Positions 18,805 to 30,220 of a stretch of DNA of 64,000 bases are shown piece by piece. The DNA lies in assembly GCF_000179595.2 (NCBI RefSeq), contig NZ_JH556658.1, forward strand, positions 992,609-1,056,608, written 5' to 3'. A model generated the notes under the pieces. It was not told the origin of the DNA and made no database searches. It worked only from the letters and a program-made list of their open reading frames with translations. The translations under genes and the position numbers were made by a program. Each line of letters begins with the position of its first letter. Position 1 is the stretch's first letter. The DNA comes from Acetivibrio cellulolyticus CD2 (lineage in GTDB: Bacteria > Bacillota > Clostridia > Acetivibrionales > Acetivibrionaceae).

Positions 18805-19159
18805 TTAAGGTTTTCCTTCCTTTTGTTTTTATTAAGAAATCACATGTATTTTAAATCAATTAGGCATAAAAATTTAGCAAGTACCACTGTTGATTATGAA
18901 TGCACTTGATTTTGCATGATTGAACCAAAAATAAAAGCCCTGTTTATAAATTTTTCGGCAAAAATCATTAATAAAATAATACAAATCTATTTGGAAGTGT
19001 ATAAAGTCGCAGTTGTGACTGGCAGGCAAAAGGCATTAGAACATTATAAATTTCGTTAAATTTTTGAGAACTTTAAAGAGCTGTCAAACTAATTTTAGTT
19101 CAACAGCTCTTTTTCAAGATTCAGCTTCTTTGAAACGAAGTTTTTATTTGCCAATCACC
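18805..19159. other. Spacer upstream of the sensor operon
   Basis: No gene is visible in these 355 bases. The promoter for the HD-GYP operon must lie here. The strong hairpin at 19075-19114 ends the neighbouring dockerin gene. Confidence 0.5.
19075..19114. terminator. Terminator after the six-repeat dockerin gene
   Basis: AAAGAGCTGT (19075-19084) pairs perfectly with ACAGCTCTTT (19103-19112), extended inward by AACTAA/TTAGTT. T-runs flank it on both strands, so it can work in both directions. Confidence 0.8.
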
Positions 19160-21493
19160 CTATAAAACTGCTGGCAGTTTGTAAATTATTCTCAGCAAAT
19201 ACTTTCTTAACATTGCTAAATCAAATGAATTTACATTTCCGTCCACAAATACATCGGAATTCTTGAGATTAATTTCATCCTGACCAATCATTCCCAATAG
19301 ATAACCTCTTAACTTTGCCAAGTCTATAGAATTAATATTGCCATCATTATCAACATCTCCATACAATGCAGAAGGCGATTTTCCAAATGATATTTCCAGA
19401 TTTTCGATGTCTACTCCATCATATGTAAATACTTTTGCCTTATCCGGATCTAGCGTTATTACACCATTCTCTCCCAGGCAAAACGGGTCTGAATAATAAT
19501 TATATGGATATAACATAATTTTGAATTTTTCTCCCATATATCTTGGGGGTATATTTATAAAGAATTTTTGAGAATCAGATGTATCATCTTCCCATTTAAC
19601 TCTAACATCACCATATGAATAATATCCTGCTACATCAAAAACATATGCAAGATTAATTATTCCGCTATATTTCACATATTGATACTCTTCATCCACTGTT
19701 ATTACTCCTGAGATCCTTTCTCCCTTAATTGGCACCAACTCGAGATCAGAAGAACCCGGTTGACCAGGATTAATAACTTTTGCATTCTCACTATCAAGTA
19801 CCATTCCATTTTCACCAAGATAGCTATCCAATACTAATGGAAGATCATTGATAAGTGAACAGGATAGAATTACTTCAGCATATCCCTCAGGCACATATAG
19901 TTCAAACGAAGCAATTCGTCCGAAAGGTTCAATAGTACAAATTGCATTTGCAACTATATTATAGGGTTTATATTTAGCTTTAACCAATGCTTCAATCTCA
20001 TATTTTTGGGGTGTACCAATACTCTCCATATCCTCAGGAAGCCTTATTTCGCCGCTTATTTTTTTATTCTCCCAAAGATAGAATTGAATATTTTCAATTG
20101 AACTGTCTTTTGCATTAAGCAATTGGGCTTTTGTATTATCGATTGTAGTCCCATCATCATTGTAAAAACCCATACTGGCATATTTAGGAGCAGCTGTTTC
20201 ATATCTTAAAATAAAATCTTCCAAATCCGCTGGAATATTTAACTCAAATGTTGTAAAATTGCTACCTTTTTCAATAACATATTTATAATCTGCAAAATAA
20301 TAATTATTGTATAACGTCAATATGCCGGTTAAATCTTCAGTTGCTTCTTCTCCCCCAGGACACATAAGCTTTCCGGAGAGCTTCACTCCACTCATGACGG
20401 AAAGATCTATATCCTTAATATTTTCAGTTACATTGACTGCGCAATTATCCTTGTCAAGTTTGGCTACAGTGCCTGTTGGACTATAATATCCTGTATTTAC
20501 ATAACTATTTGTATTTAAACTATACCGTATATAATATTCTGAGTATTCCGGGTAAACAGTGATTTCATAACCAATGGAGTTTTCACCTTCAGGTATTATT
20601 ACCTCCCTGTCAGTATAACTTGGAATATTGGTTGATTCATTATCAGTTATAGGTGACTTAAAGTATAACGCGGCAATTTTTACAGGAAAACCTCCTTCTC
20701 CAGCAACTTCACCTTCCGGGAGCCTTACTACACCGCTTATTACATTACCTTTACCAAGAACCATACTAATATTCGAATCTTCCAGCAGTTTATTACCATC
20801 TTCAAATTTGTTCGAATCGGGCCTAATTCCGGAAATATAGTCGATTAATTTGTAATTAGAGTAATAACCACCGGAATAAACAGGAAGATCAACTTCAAAT
20901 GCTCCGCTTTTTTCCCCTTTTTTTATAACCGCATTTACATCCTTCGAAAAATATATATCTGGTATTTGATCTGAATCAACTACAAGATCAGGTTCACTTT
21001 GTGCAACAAAGCTTACAGTAACAGAAGAATCTCTTTGTAAAGACACTTCATCAGGAAGTATTATTTCACCTGTTACCTTTTTGCTTTCTACTAAAGTAAT
21101 ATTAATATCGTTTCTACTACCTATATCTGTGAGCTTAACAGCATCACTTTTAAAGGGTTTCTGACTACTTCCTGTGTAGTAACTGACATCATAATAGCCT
21201 TCAACAGGTGTTATCAATTCACACCTAATCTCTAGCCCGCCAGCCATAGAATATACTGTAAAGCCATAATATGCAACTCTTTTTCCTTCATTTATTGTAA
21301 TTTCACGTGTTTCGGCTGATTGTGAATTTTCTGCAATTACCTTCAGCTTAATTCCACCAGGTGGTGCCACTTTTCCTTCCGGCAAACTGATATAACCTTC
21401 GATTCTAGGTGGGGGGGCAATACCATATGCAACTCTACAACACGAAAAAATACATGTCAAAACAAGTAGCATCGCCAAAAACTTTCTCTTCAT
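19160..21493 (-). CDS. Secreted six-repeat protein with C-terminal dockerin
   Basis: A 777-residue exported protein. After the signal peptide come six tandem beta-sandwich-like repeats of about 105-120 residues, each opening with a variant of ISGxIxLPEG (IEGYISLPEG, VTGEIILPDE, ISGVVRLPEG, LSGKLMCPGG, ISGEIRLPED, ISGVITVDEE). They resemble carboxypeptidase-regulatory or DUF-type Ig folds. The C-terminus is a dockerin: the first loop [13 protein letters not shown] is canonical, while the second, SDVFVDGNVNSFD, has Phe where Asn normally binds calcium. No catalytic motif is seen. It is likely a structural or binding component of the cellulosome, exported as a monocistronic transcript. Confidence 0.8.
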   Translation of the reverse strand: MKRKFLAMLLVLTCIFSCCRVAYGIAPPPRIEGYISLPEGKVAPPGGIKLKVIAENSQSAETREITINEGKRVAYYGFTVYSMAGGLEIRCELITPVEGYYDVSYYTGSSQKPFKSDAVKLTDIGSRNDINITLVESKKVTGEIILPDEVSLQRDSSVTVSFVAQSEPDLVVDSDQIPDIYFSKDVNAVIKKGEKSGAFEVDLPVYSGGYYSNYKLIDYISGIRPDSNKFEDGNKLLEDSNISMVLGKGNVISGVVRLPEGEVAGEGGFPVKIAALYFKSPITDNESTNIPSYTDREVIIPEGENSIGYEITVYPEYSEYYIRYSLNTNSYVNTGYYSPTGTVAKLDKDNCAVNVTENIKDIDLSVMSGVKLSGKLMCPGGEEATEDLTGILTLYNNYYFADYKYVIEKGSNFTTFELNIPADLEDFILRYETAAPKYASMGFYNDDGTTIDNTKAQLLNAKDSSIENIQFYLWENKKISGEIRLPEDMESIGTPQKYEIEALVKAKYKPYNIVANAICTIEPFGRIASFELYVPEGYAEVILSCSLINDLPLVLDSYLGENGMVLDSENAKVINPGQPGSSDLELVPIKGERISGVITVDEEYQYVKYSGIINLAYVFDVAGYYSYGDVRVKWEDDTSDSQKFFINIPPRYMGEKFKIMLYPYNYYSDPFCLGENGVITLDPDKAKVFTYDGVDIENLEISFGKSPSALYGDVDNDGNINSIDLAKLRGYLLGMIGQDEINLKNSDVFVDGNVNSFDLAMLRKYLLRIIYKLPAVL

Positions 21494-21690
21494 ACAATCA
21501 TCCCCTTAAATATTATTTTTATTTTATATAGTATTTTATTTTTATCTTATATCAACCATCTTAGCCATATTCTATCATGTCAAGTACTTCATTTCCACAT
21601 TTTTATTAAACCACCTATACAAGCAGTAAAATAGTAATGGAAGTAGTATAATGACTCTTTTTGGGATCCTAACCTGGCAAATTCCTCAAA

Positions 21691-21723
21691 AAAACCTCGT
21701 GAAAGCTAAGTTCACGAGGTTTT
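21691..21723. terminator. Terminator after the feruloyl esterase gene
   Basis: AAAACCTCGTGAA (21691-21703) pairs perfectly with TTCACGAGGTTTT (21711-21723), a 13-bp stem. On the minus strand it is followed by a long T-run. Upstream spacer 21494-21690 shows nothing else. Confidence 0.9.
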
Positions 21724-21772
21724 ATACTAAAGTGGGTTACTTTTATGCGTAGGTGTTGTTATCAGATTTTGT

Positions 21773-23305
<1,533 letters not shown>

Positions 23306-23344
23306 TTAGTGTAAATTTATTATATTGCATTTTTGATAATAAAC

Positions 23345-23425
23345 TTTTATGTAAATGAATATATCTTACCCAGAAATATTGCCTCATTAATGCAAAGTCA
23401 ATAGAGTTTATATTGCGTCACCCAG
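23345..23425 (-). pseudogene. Vestigial dockerin fragment
   Basis: On the minus strand this stretch reads [11 protein letters not shown], the hallmark of the second dockerin repeat. The glycine/calcium loop before it (G-D-A-I) ends in a stop in another frame, and the expected YLLG is broken by a one-base loss. About 45 bases align closely with the dockerin end of the neighbouring esterase gene. It has no upstream coding region, so it is the remains of a lost dockerin protein or the scar of recombination between dockerin modules. Confidence 0.75.
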
Positions 23426-23432
23426 ATTTGAA

Positions 23433-23463
23433 ACATGACCTAAACCACTGGTTTAGGTCATGT
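23433..23463. terminator. Hairpin after the GH10 gene
   Basis: A perfect 14-bp stem (23433-23446 with 23450-23463) around the loop ACT lies just past the GH10 stop. On the minus strand it is followed by TTTC rather than a long T-run, so it may work as a terminator or an mRNA-stabilising end between the xylanase and esterase genes. Confidence 0.7.
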
Positions 23464-23480
23464 TCAAATGTATATTTAAA

Positions 23481-25532
<2,052 letters not shown>

Positions 25533-27155
25533 GTGTTTAAAAAATTTAGCAGGGTATGGGTGATAGTCTTTACTATTAGTATTATGATTTTCCTCATTCC
25601 CGAAAGAGGATTGGCAGATTATCCAATTTTTTCTCAACGTTATACTGCAGACCCAGCTGCAGTAGTATATAACGGTAGGCTTTATGTTTACTGTTCACAC
25701 GACGCAGATGCTACAGACGGTCAGAAAACTTACAATATCCCCGATATAACCTGTATATCCACGGATGATTTAAAAAACTGGACAGACCATGGAGAAGTTT
25801 TTAATGCCAAAAAAGATTCCAGTTGGGCAGGAGTTTCATGGGCTCCTTCAATTGTATACCGCAACAATAAATTTTATCTGTATTATGGCAATGGAGGAAA
25901 CGGGATTGGAGTAGCAGTGAGTGACAGTCCTACCGGACCCTTCAAAGATCCTCTTCCAAGTGCTTTGATAACTGGAAATACCCCTGGAGTGCAACCCGCA
26001 ACTAATATGTGGTTGTTTGACCCTGGTGTTTTTGTTGATGATGACGGACAAGCATACATGTATTTTGGAGGAAACGGACAAAACAATATCAGGGTTATCA
26101 AACTGGGTAATGATATGATAAGCACAGTGGGTTCTGCTACAACAATGAGTGCTCCTCGCTTTTTTGAAGCTTCATGGATGCATAAGTACAAAGGAAAATA
26201 TTATTTTTCATATGCCAGCGATTTTTCACAAGGTGCATCCAAGATTGAGTATATGATGAGTGACAAACCTACCACAGGTTTTACATATACGGGAGTTTTA
26301 TTACCACAGCCACCTGACAATTATAGCAATAATAACCATCATGTCACTATAGAATTTATGGGTAATTGGTATACTATCTATCACAACAGAAATGTAGCTA
26401 AACAACGTGGAGTAGAACCTGCATATCAAAGAAATGTAGCTATTGATCAGATGTTTTACAACTCTGACGGAACTATTAAGCAGGTAGTTCCAACCTCAGA
26501 TAGTTTGAAACAACTTAAATATGTCAATCCTTATGTCAAAAACACTGCTGTAAACATGAGCAAGGAATCCGGCACTGAAACTGAAGTATGTAGTGAAGGC
26601 GATCGTAATGTTTCCTTTATACAGAATGGCGACTGGATCCAAATCAAAGGAGTTGATTTTGGTACCAGTAATGCAACAAGTTTTGATGCCAGAGTGGCAA
26701 GCAATACAGCCGGCGGAAATATTGAAATCAGGCTTGACAGCTCAACCGGTAAATTAGTTGGAACTTGTAATATAGAAGGAACAGGTGGTTGGCAAACTTG
26801 GGCAACGAAATCATGTTCAGTCAGTGGTGCAACTGGTGTTCATGACTTATTTCTTAAATTTACAGGTGCAAGTGATTATTTATTTAATTTTAGTTCGTGG
26901 AAATTTAATTCAGATATAATACCAACGTCTACCCCTGCCCCTACAACAAAACCAAGAATTTTAGGCGATTTAAATGATGATGGAAATGTTAACTCAATAG
27001 ATTTTGCACTATTGAAGCTGCATTTACTAGGCACAACTCCACTTACAGGAGATAATTTGTTAAATGCCGACGTTAATATGGACGGCAATGCAAACGCTAT
27101 CGACTTTGCATTGATAAGACAATACTTACTAGGTATGATATCTTCTTTCAACTGA
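25533..27155 (+). CDS. Cellulosomal GH43 enzyme: GH43, CBM6, dockerin
   Basis: A secreted 540-residue enzyme, probably an arabinofuranosidase or xylosidase acting on arabinoxylan. The five-bladed GH43 domain (about 30-325) shows ADPAAVVYNGRLYVY with the general-base Asp, LFDPGVFVDDDG with the pKa-modulating Asp, and FFEASWMHK with the acid Glu. A CBM6 (about 340-465) and dockerin (about 475-540; GDLNDDGNVNSID, ADVNMDGNANAID) follow. The start is GTG 25533 with AGGGAG eight bases upstream; the earlier in-frame GTG (25524) overlaps that site. It diverges from the GH10 gene. The exact substrate is uncertain. Confidence 0.92.
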   Translation: MFKKFSRVWVIVFTISIMIFLIPERGLADYPIFSQRYTADPAAVVYNGRLYVYCSHDADATDGQKTYNIPDITCISTDDLKNWTDHGEVFNAKKDSSWAGVSWAPSIVYRNNKFYLYYGNGGNGIGVAVSDSPTGPFKDPLPSALITGNTPGVQPATNMWLFDPGVFVDDDGQAYMYFGGNGQNNIRVIKLGNDMISTVGSATTMSAPRFFEASWMHKYKGKYYFSYASDFSQGASKIEYMMSDKPTTGFTYTGVLLPQPPDNYSNNNHHVTIEFMGNWYTIYHNRNVAKQRGVEPAYQRNVAIDQMFYNSDGTIKQVVPTSDSLKQLKYVNPYVKNTAVNMSKESGTETEVCSEGDRNVSFIQNGDWIQIKGVDFGTSNATSFDARVASNTAGGNIEIRLDSSTGKLVGTCNIEGTGGWQTWATKSCSVSGATGVHDLFLKFTGASDYLFNFSSWKFNSDIIPTSTPAPTTKPRILGDLNDDGNVNSIDFALLKLHLLGTTPLTGDNLLNADVNMDGNANAIDFALIRQYLLGMISSFN

Positions 27156-27173
27156 TTTTGTAGAGTTTGACCT

Positions 27174-27201
27174 GCCGGGAGCATTGATACTCCCGGCTTT
27201 T
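27174..27201 (+). terminator. Rho-independent terminator after GH43
   Basis: GCCGGGAG (27174-27181) pairs perfectly with CTCCCGGC (27190-27197), followed by TTTTCT. A second imperfect hairpin (27256-27284, arms CAGcCGGGAT and ATCCCGaCTG) lies 60 bases on. Confidence 0.88.
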
Positions 27202-27428
27202 CTATTGCAATCGAGTTTGGATGGAATGAATATTTATTTTCGGGTAATAGGGAAACAGCCGGGATTGTTGATATATCCCGACTGTTATACACTATATGTA
27301 TTGGATTGAACTCCTTTAAGTAAGCACATTTCATTCTGCTTAGTTATTTTGCTATTAAGGCATAAGGATAAAAACTGCTTGGCTTTGTATCTAAAGTTAT
27401 CTAATACTCTATAATATAGTTTTTTTAC

Positions 27429-27767
27429 TTATTCAACCGTTATTATTTCACCAGTCTTAAAGTATATTGTCAATGCTTCTGGTCCAGTATAGTCATTATC
27501 TTTCAAAGATACAATTAGTTTTTTGCCTACGTCCAAAACATAATCTATTGAAGTTCCTGCCTGATAATTAACACTAGTTATCATGCAATTTTTTATCTCT
27601 GCCATAACACAGTGATTAAGCTCGAGATTTTTACCACTCATATCAGTTATTTTGAGAGGATTATATATATTGGCTACATATTCATCAGTTTTTAGTTGCC
27701 AATAATCATCAATAAGTTCAAAACTAATTATTTGTGAAACTAATCCATTTTCAAATGTTTTTTCCAT
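27429..27767 (-). CDS. Probable immunity protein, family unknown
   Basis: A 112-residue cytoplasmic protein, mostly beta (FELIDDYWQLKTDEYVANIYNPL and LDVGKKLIVSLKDND). I do not recognise the family with certainty. It has a GAGGG ribosome site and begins 15 bases after the stop of a toxin C-terminal fragment (27783-27923), the usual position of an immunity gene in polymorphic toxin loci. Role inferred from position and size. Confidence 0.55.
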   Translation of the reverse strand: MEKTFENGLVSQIISFELIDDYWQLKTDEYVANIYNPLKITDMSGKNLELNHCVMAEIKNCMITSVNYQAGTSIDYVLDVGKKLIVSLKDNDYTGPEALTIYFKTGEIITVE

Positions 27768-27782
27768 ATATATCCCTCATCT

Positions 27783-27923
27783 CTAGTTTAATGGAAAATG
27801 TGACTGACTATTAGGAAGTGTTTTCCCTGTAATTGGGTCAACTCCTTGTTGTCCACTATTTTCATATTTTATATACCCATTAGGATAAGCAGGAGAATTA
27901 CCTCTTGAAGGTACTGGATCCAT
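27783..27923 (-). pseudogene. C-terminal remnant of a polymorphic toxin
   Basis: A 46-codon frame starting at ATG 27923. It reads PAYPNGYIKYENSGQQGVDP and then ITGKTLPNS. The phrase YPNGYxxYxN, then V(D/N)PxTGK, is a familiar C-terminal ending of secreted or WapA/Rhs-type toxins. The frame is closed by TAA eight codons upstream, so the rest of the toxin is missing. It is followed directly by the probable immunity gene. Confidence 0.55.
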
Positions 27924-27936
27924 TATACGTACAGAT

Positions 27937-28206
27937 CTACTTTCTTATTTGAGGAATATAACTTTCATTACTTATTGTTTTTACTCTAGAATTTTCATGA
28001 TTATAGATTACACCATCAATATTGGGATTTTCATTTGTAATTTCTAACGCAAAATTTTCTGCTTCTTTAAGAGAATCAAAAACATAATAATAATCACCTT
28101 GTCCAATAAATCTCTGTAAATCTTTGTATAAAACAATACCAGTATCTGATTCACAAAATACTAGGGCAAATTGCGAATTCGAAATTGCAGGAAATTTCAC
28201 ACTCAT
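27937..28206 (-). CDS. Small protein, possible immunity or antitoxin factor
   Basis: An 89-residue protein with no recognised family. It contains YYYVFDSLKEAENFALEI and NIDGVIYNHENS, an alpha/beta pattern. It follows the ADP-ribosyltransferase-like fragment at a 33-base gap, has a good AGAGGTG ribosome site five bases ahead of ATG, and precedes the second toxin fragment. The spacing suggests an immunity protein for the upstream toxin fragment. Confidence 0.5.
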   Translation of the reverse strand: MSVKFPAISNSQFALVFCESDTGIVLYKDLQRFIGQGDYYYVFDSLKEAENFALEITNENPNIDGVIYNHENSRVKTISNESYIPQIRK

Positions 28207-28239
28207 AATAACACCTCTATAAATCGTTTTAGTTTACAC

Positions 28240-28596
28240 TTATTGTAATGGTAGTATCTTCGTTATATTTGATTCATTTACAAGTATTTTTCCCTTTAAA
28301 AAAACTTCTGACTCCGAAACTATTTCCCCATTTTTAAACAATAGAACTTCTTTTGTATTTGGGCTTTGTATAATTCTAGACCGAGGAACTTCAACTTTAA
28401 GAACCACACCACCTTTACCAATTTTAATTGGCGAAAGTGCAAAATTTTCAGCTACATTAGGGTTAGTAGTCCAAGATGTATAAGGAGAATAACGTGTTCC
28501 ATTATGTCCTGCATTATGTTCCAGAGGTGAAGATTTTCGTTTCCATACTTCCCAGCATCTCCTATTTGGTGTTACAATTCCCTTTGATGAATTCAA
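28240..28596 (-). pseudogene. ADP-ribosyltransferase-like toxin C-terminal fragment
   Basis: The frame encodes 118 residues resembling the end of an ART-fold polymorphic toxin: TRYSPYTSWTTNPNVAENFA matches the STS-type strand, and SESEVFLKGKI has the spacing of the catalytic Glu (ExE) region. The first strand with the catalytic Arg is absent. No ribosome site precedes the TTG at 28596, and TAG closes the frame five codons upstream. It abuts the DUF116 gene end, so the 5' part was lost. Probably inactive. Confidence 0.6.
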
Positions 28597-28623
28597 ATAA
28601 AAAACGGCCTATTTTTTCAAAAC

Positions 28624-29772
28624 TTATATATCTAAAATCTCCTTCAACTTCCCAACATTAATACAAGTCGGCATCCCTTCATCATGCCAGTGATTCTTAC
28701 AGCCGCAATAATCAAGCAACACACATTGAGCCGGAACACCCATCTCCTTGAGCTTCAAGCCACCTGATATAAGATTCAGCACACATGCAACTCCAATAAC
28801 TCCAGTATCACTGCCAAATACGCTTTCACCTGGCACAGCCGCAGAAATGGAAGATTCGTGAGGAACAATAACAACACCAAAATTACACTCACTGCCTAAC
28901 TTGGTCAGTTGATTAACCTGACAATCAGCAGAACACCTCGCACACATGATACCAGCTTCCGTCTCTTTCGCCTTACATTTTGAAGCCGGATGTAATCTCA
29001 TGCATGCAGGCAGCAAAAGAAGCTTTTTACCTACTTTTATAAAAGCCCCCTTAAAAGCTCTATTCATAATCTCCGCACCTACCATATTCAGATGGTACTC
29101 AACTCGTCTTCTGCCACAAAAAATTACATCCTCATGCCAATAACGCTTTGGCCGCAATTCGTTCAAATATCTTTCAACATTTTCCGTGTACTCCCCGATA
29201 TTCTCTTCACTACTGTTCTCAAACCACAGCGCAAATGTAATCGCAGATGCAATCAAATCAACCGCATCCTTTGCCTCGAGGGTTTTTATATATTCCTTCA
29301 GGCCTTCCAGCCTTTTTACCTCTTGATTAAACTCGCCTGTAGCCTTAAGCCACGAAACCAGTTTATCAAAGTTTCCCATACATGGTTCAATTGAAGCTAT
29401 ATTATCGTAGAGATCAGGAGACAAAAAAACTGTAGACATTATCCCCCTCAAAAAGTCAATTCCCGGCTTTAGCTTGTCATTATTATTGCGCACATTTGAA
29501 AGCAGCCTAAGCATATCCCCAGGTATTTCGTCAAGCCCCATGGCATCACCGCTGTAGACTTTCCACAATACACCCAGTATTAGCAAATCCAAAATAGCAT
29601 ATTCTTTTGCAAATTCCTCTTCCTTACTATAAAATTCAACTATCGGATCTATTGAATGAGCAAAAAAGTCCTCTGCCCTAGATAATACCTGATCTGCAAA
29701 TATGGCAACATTATTATAGTATTCATCTGAATCAACCTGATTACCTCTAAGTGAATAAGTTATTACATACAT
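28624..29772 (-). CDS. DUF116 family protein
   Basis: A 382-residue cytoplasmic protein. The C-terminal half carries the DUF116 signature: LLLPACMRLHPASKCKA, CARCSADCQV, FGVVIVPHESS and the Cys pair LDYCGCKNHW. The cysteines suggest a metal or Fe-S centre. The N-terminal half is helical. The start is ATG 29772, with GGGGGAGG just before it. The biochemical function of the family is unknown. Confidence 0.8.
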   Translation of the reverse strand: MYVITYSLRGNQVDSDEYYNNVAIFADQVLSRAEDFFAHSIDPIVEFYSKEEEFAKEYAILDLLILGVLWKVYSGDAMGLDEIPGDMLRLLSNVRNNNDKLKPGIDFLRGIMSTVFLSPDLYDNIASIEPCMGNFDKLVSWLKATGEFNQEVKRLEGLKEYIKTLEAKDAVDLIASAITFALWFENSSEENIGEYTENVERYLNELRPKRYWHEDVIFCGRRRVEYHLNMVGAEIMNRAFKGAFIKVGKKLLLLPACMRLHPASKCKAKETEAGIMCARCSADCQVNQLTKLGSECNFGVVIVPHESSISAAVPGESVFGSDTGVIGVACVLNLISGGLKLKEMGVPAQCVLLDYCGCKNHWHDEGMPTCINVGKLKEILDI

Positions 29773-30220
29773 TTGATCTTCCTCCCCCAAATAATAATAG
29801 CATAAAATAAATCATCCTGAAAATACATCTCACTTCTTCATAATACGAAGACCTGCACTAAAAGTTTATTTTTTCGTCTTTTTACATTAATAAGCTTATC
29901 TGATTACAAACAAAAGCAAAACAATTCAGACAATATTGAAATCCACGCAAATTTTACCAAACTTAGATTAACTCAAGAAGATTTAGCAAATGCGTCTGCT
30001 TTAGTTGTATCAGGATTATGGTTTTATGGATTATGACCTAGCATTTGAAGAAAGGAATACGGATGAAAAAAGTTATAAAGAATTTAAAGAGGGTTTAATT
30101 AAACTAAAAAATCCAAATTATAAAAACCCTCTTGTAAATACAGAAAAATAAAGGTTCAAATCAATCTACTGTTGTCTTTGTTTTTCCTTAAATTTTATTT
30201 TAATCTTCCAGTTTTCTTTA
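29773..30220. other. Spacer with gene debris
   Basis: A 448-base gap. Apart from the remnant at 29902-30151 it holds no gene. Both flanking genes read leftward, so the UvrA gene's terminator should be here, but no clear hairpin is seen. Confidence 0.4.
29902..30151 (+). pseudogene. Remnants of an HTH-type regulator
   Basis: One frame reads NFTKLRLTQEDLANAS, the typical opening helices of an XRE-family DNA-binding domain, then stops. A second frame from ATG 30026 continues with a charged tail (EKSYKEFKEGLIKLKNPNY) to TAA 30149-30151. Together they look like a decayed regulator or antitoxin gene with a frameshift and a deletion. Confidence 0.45.
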
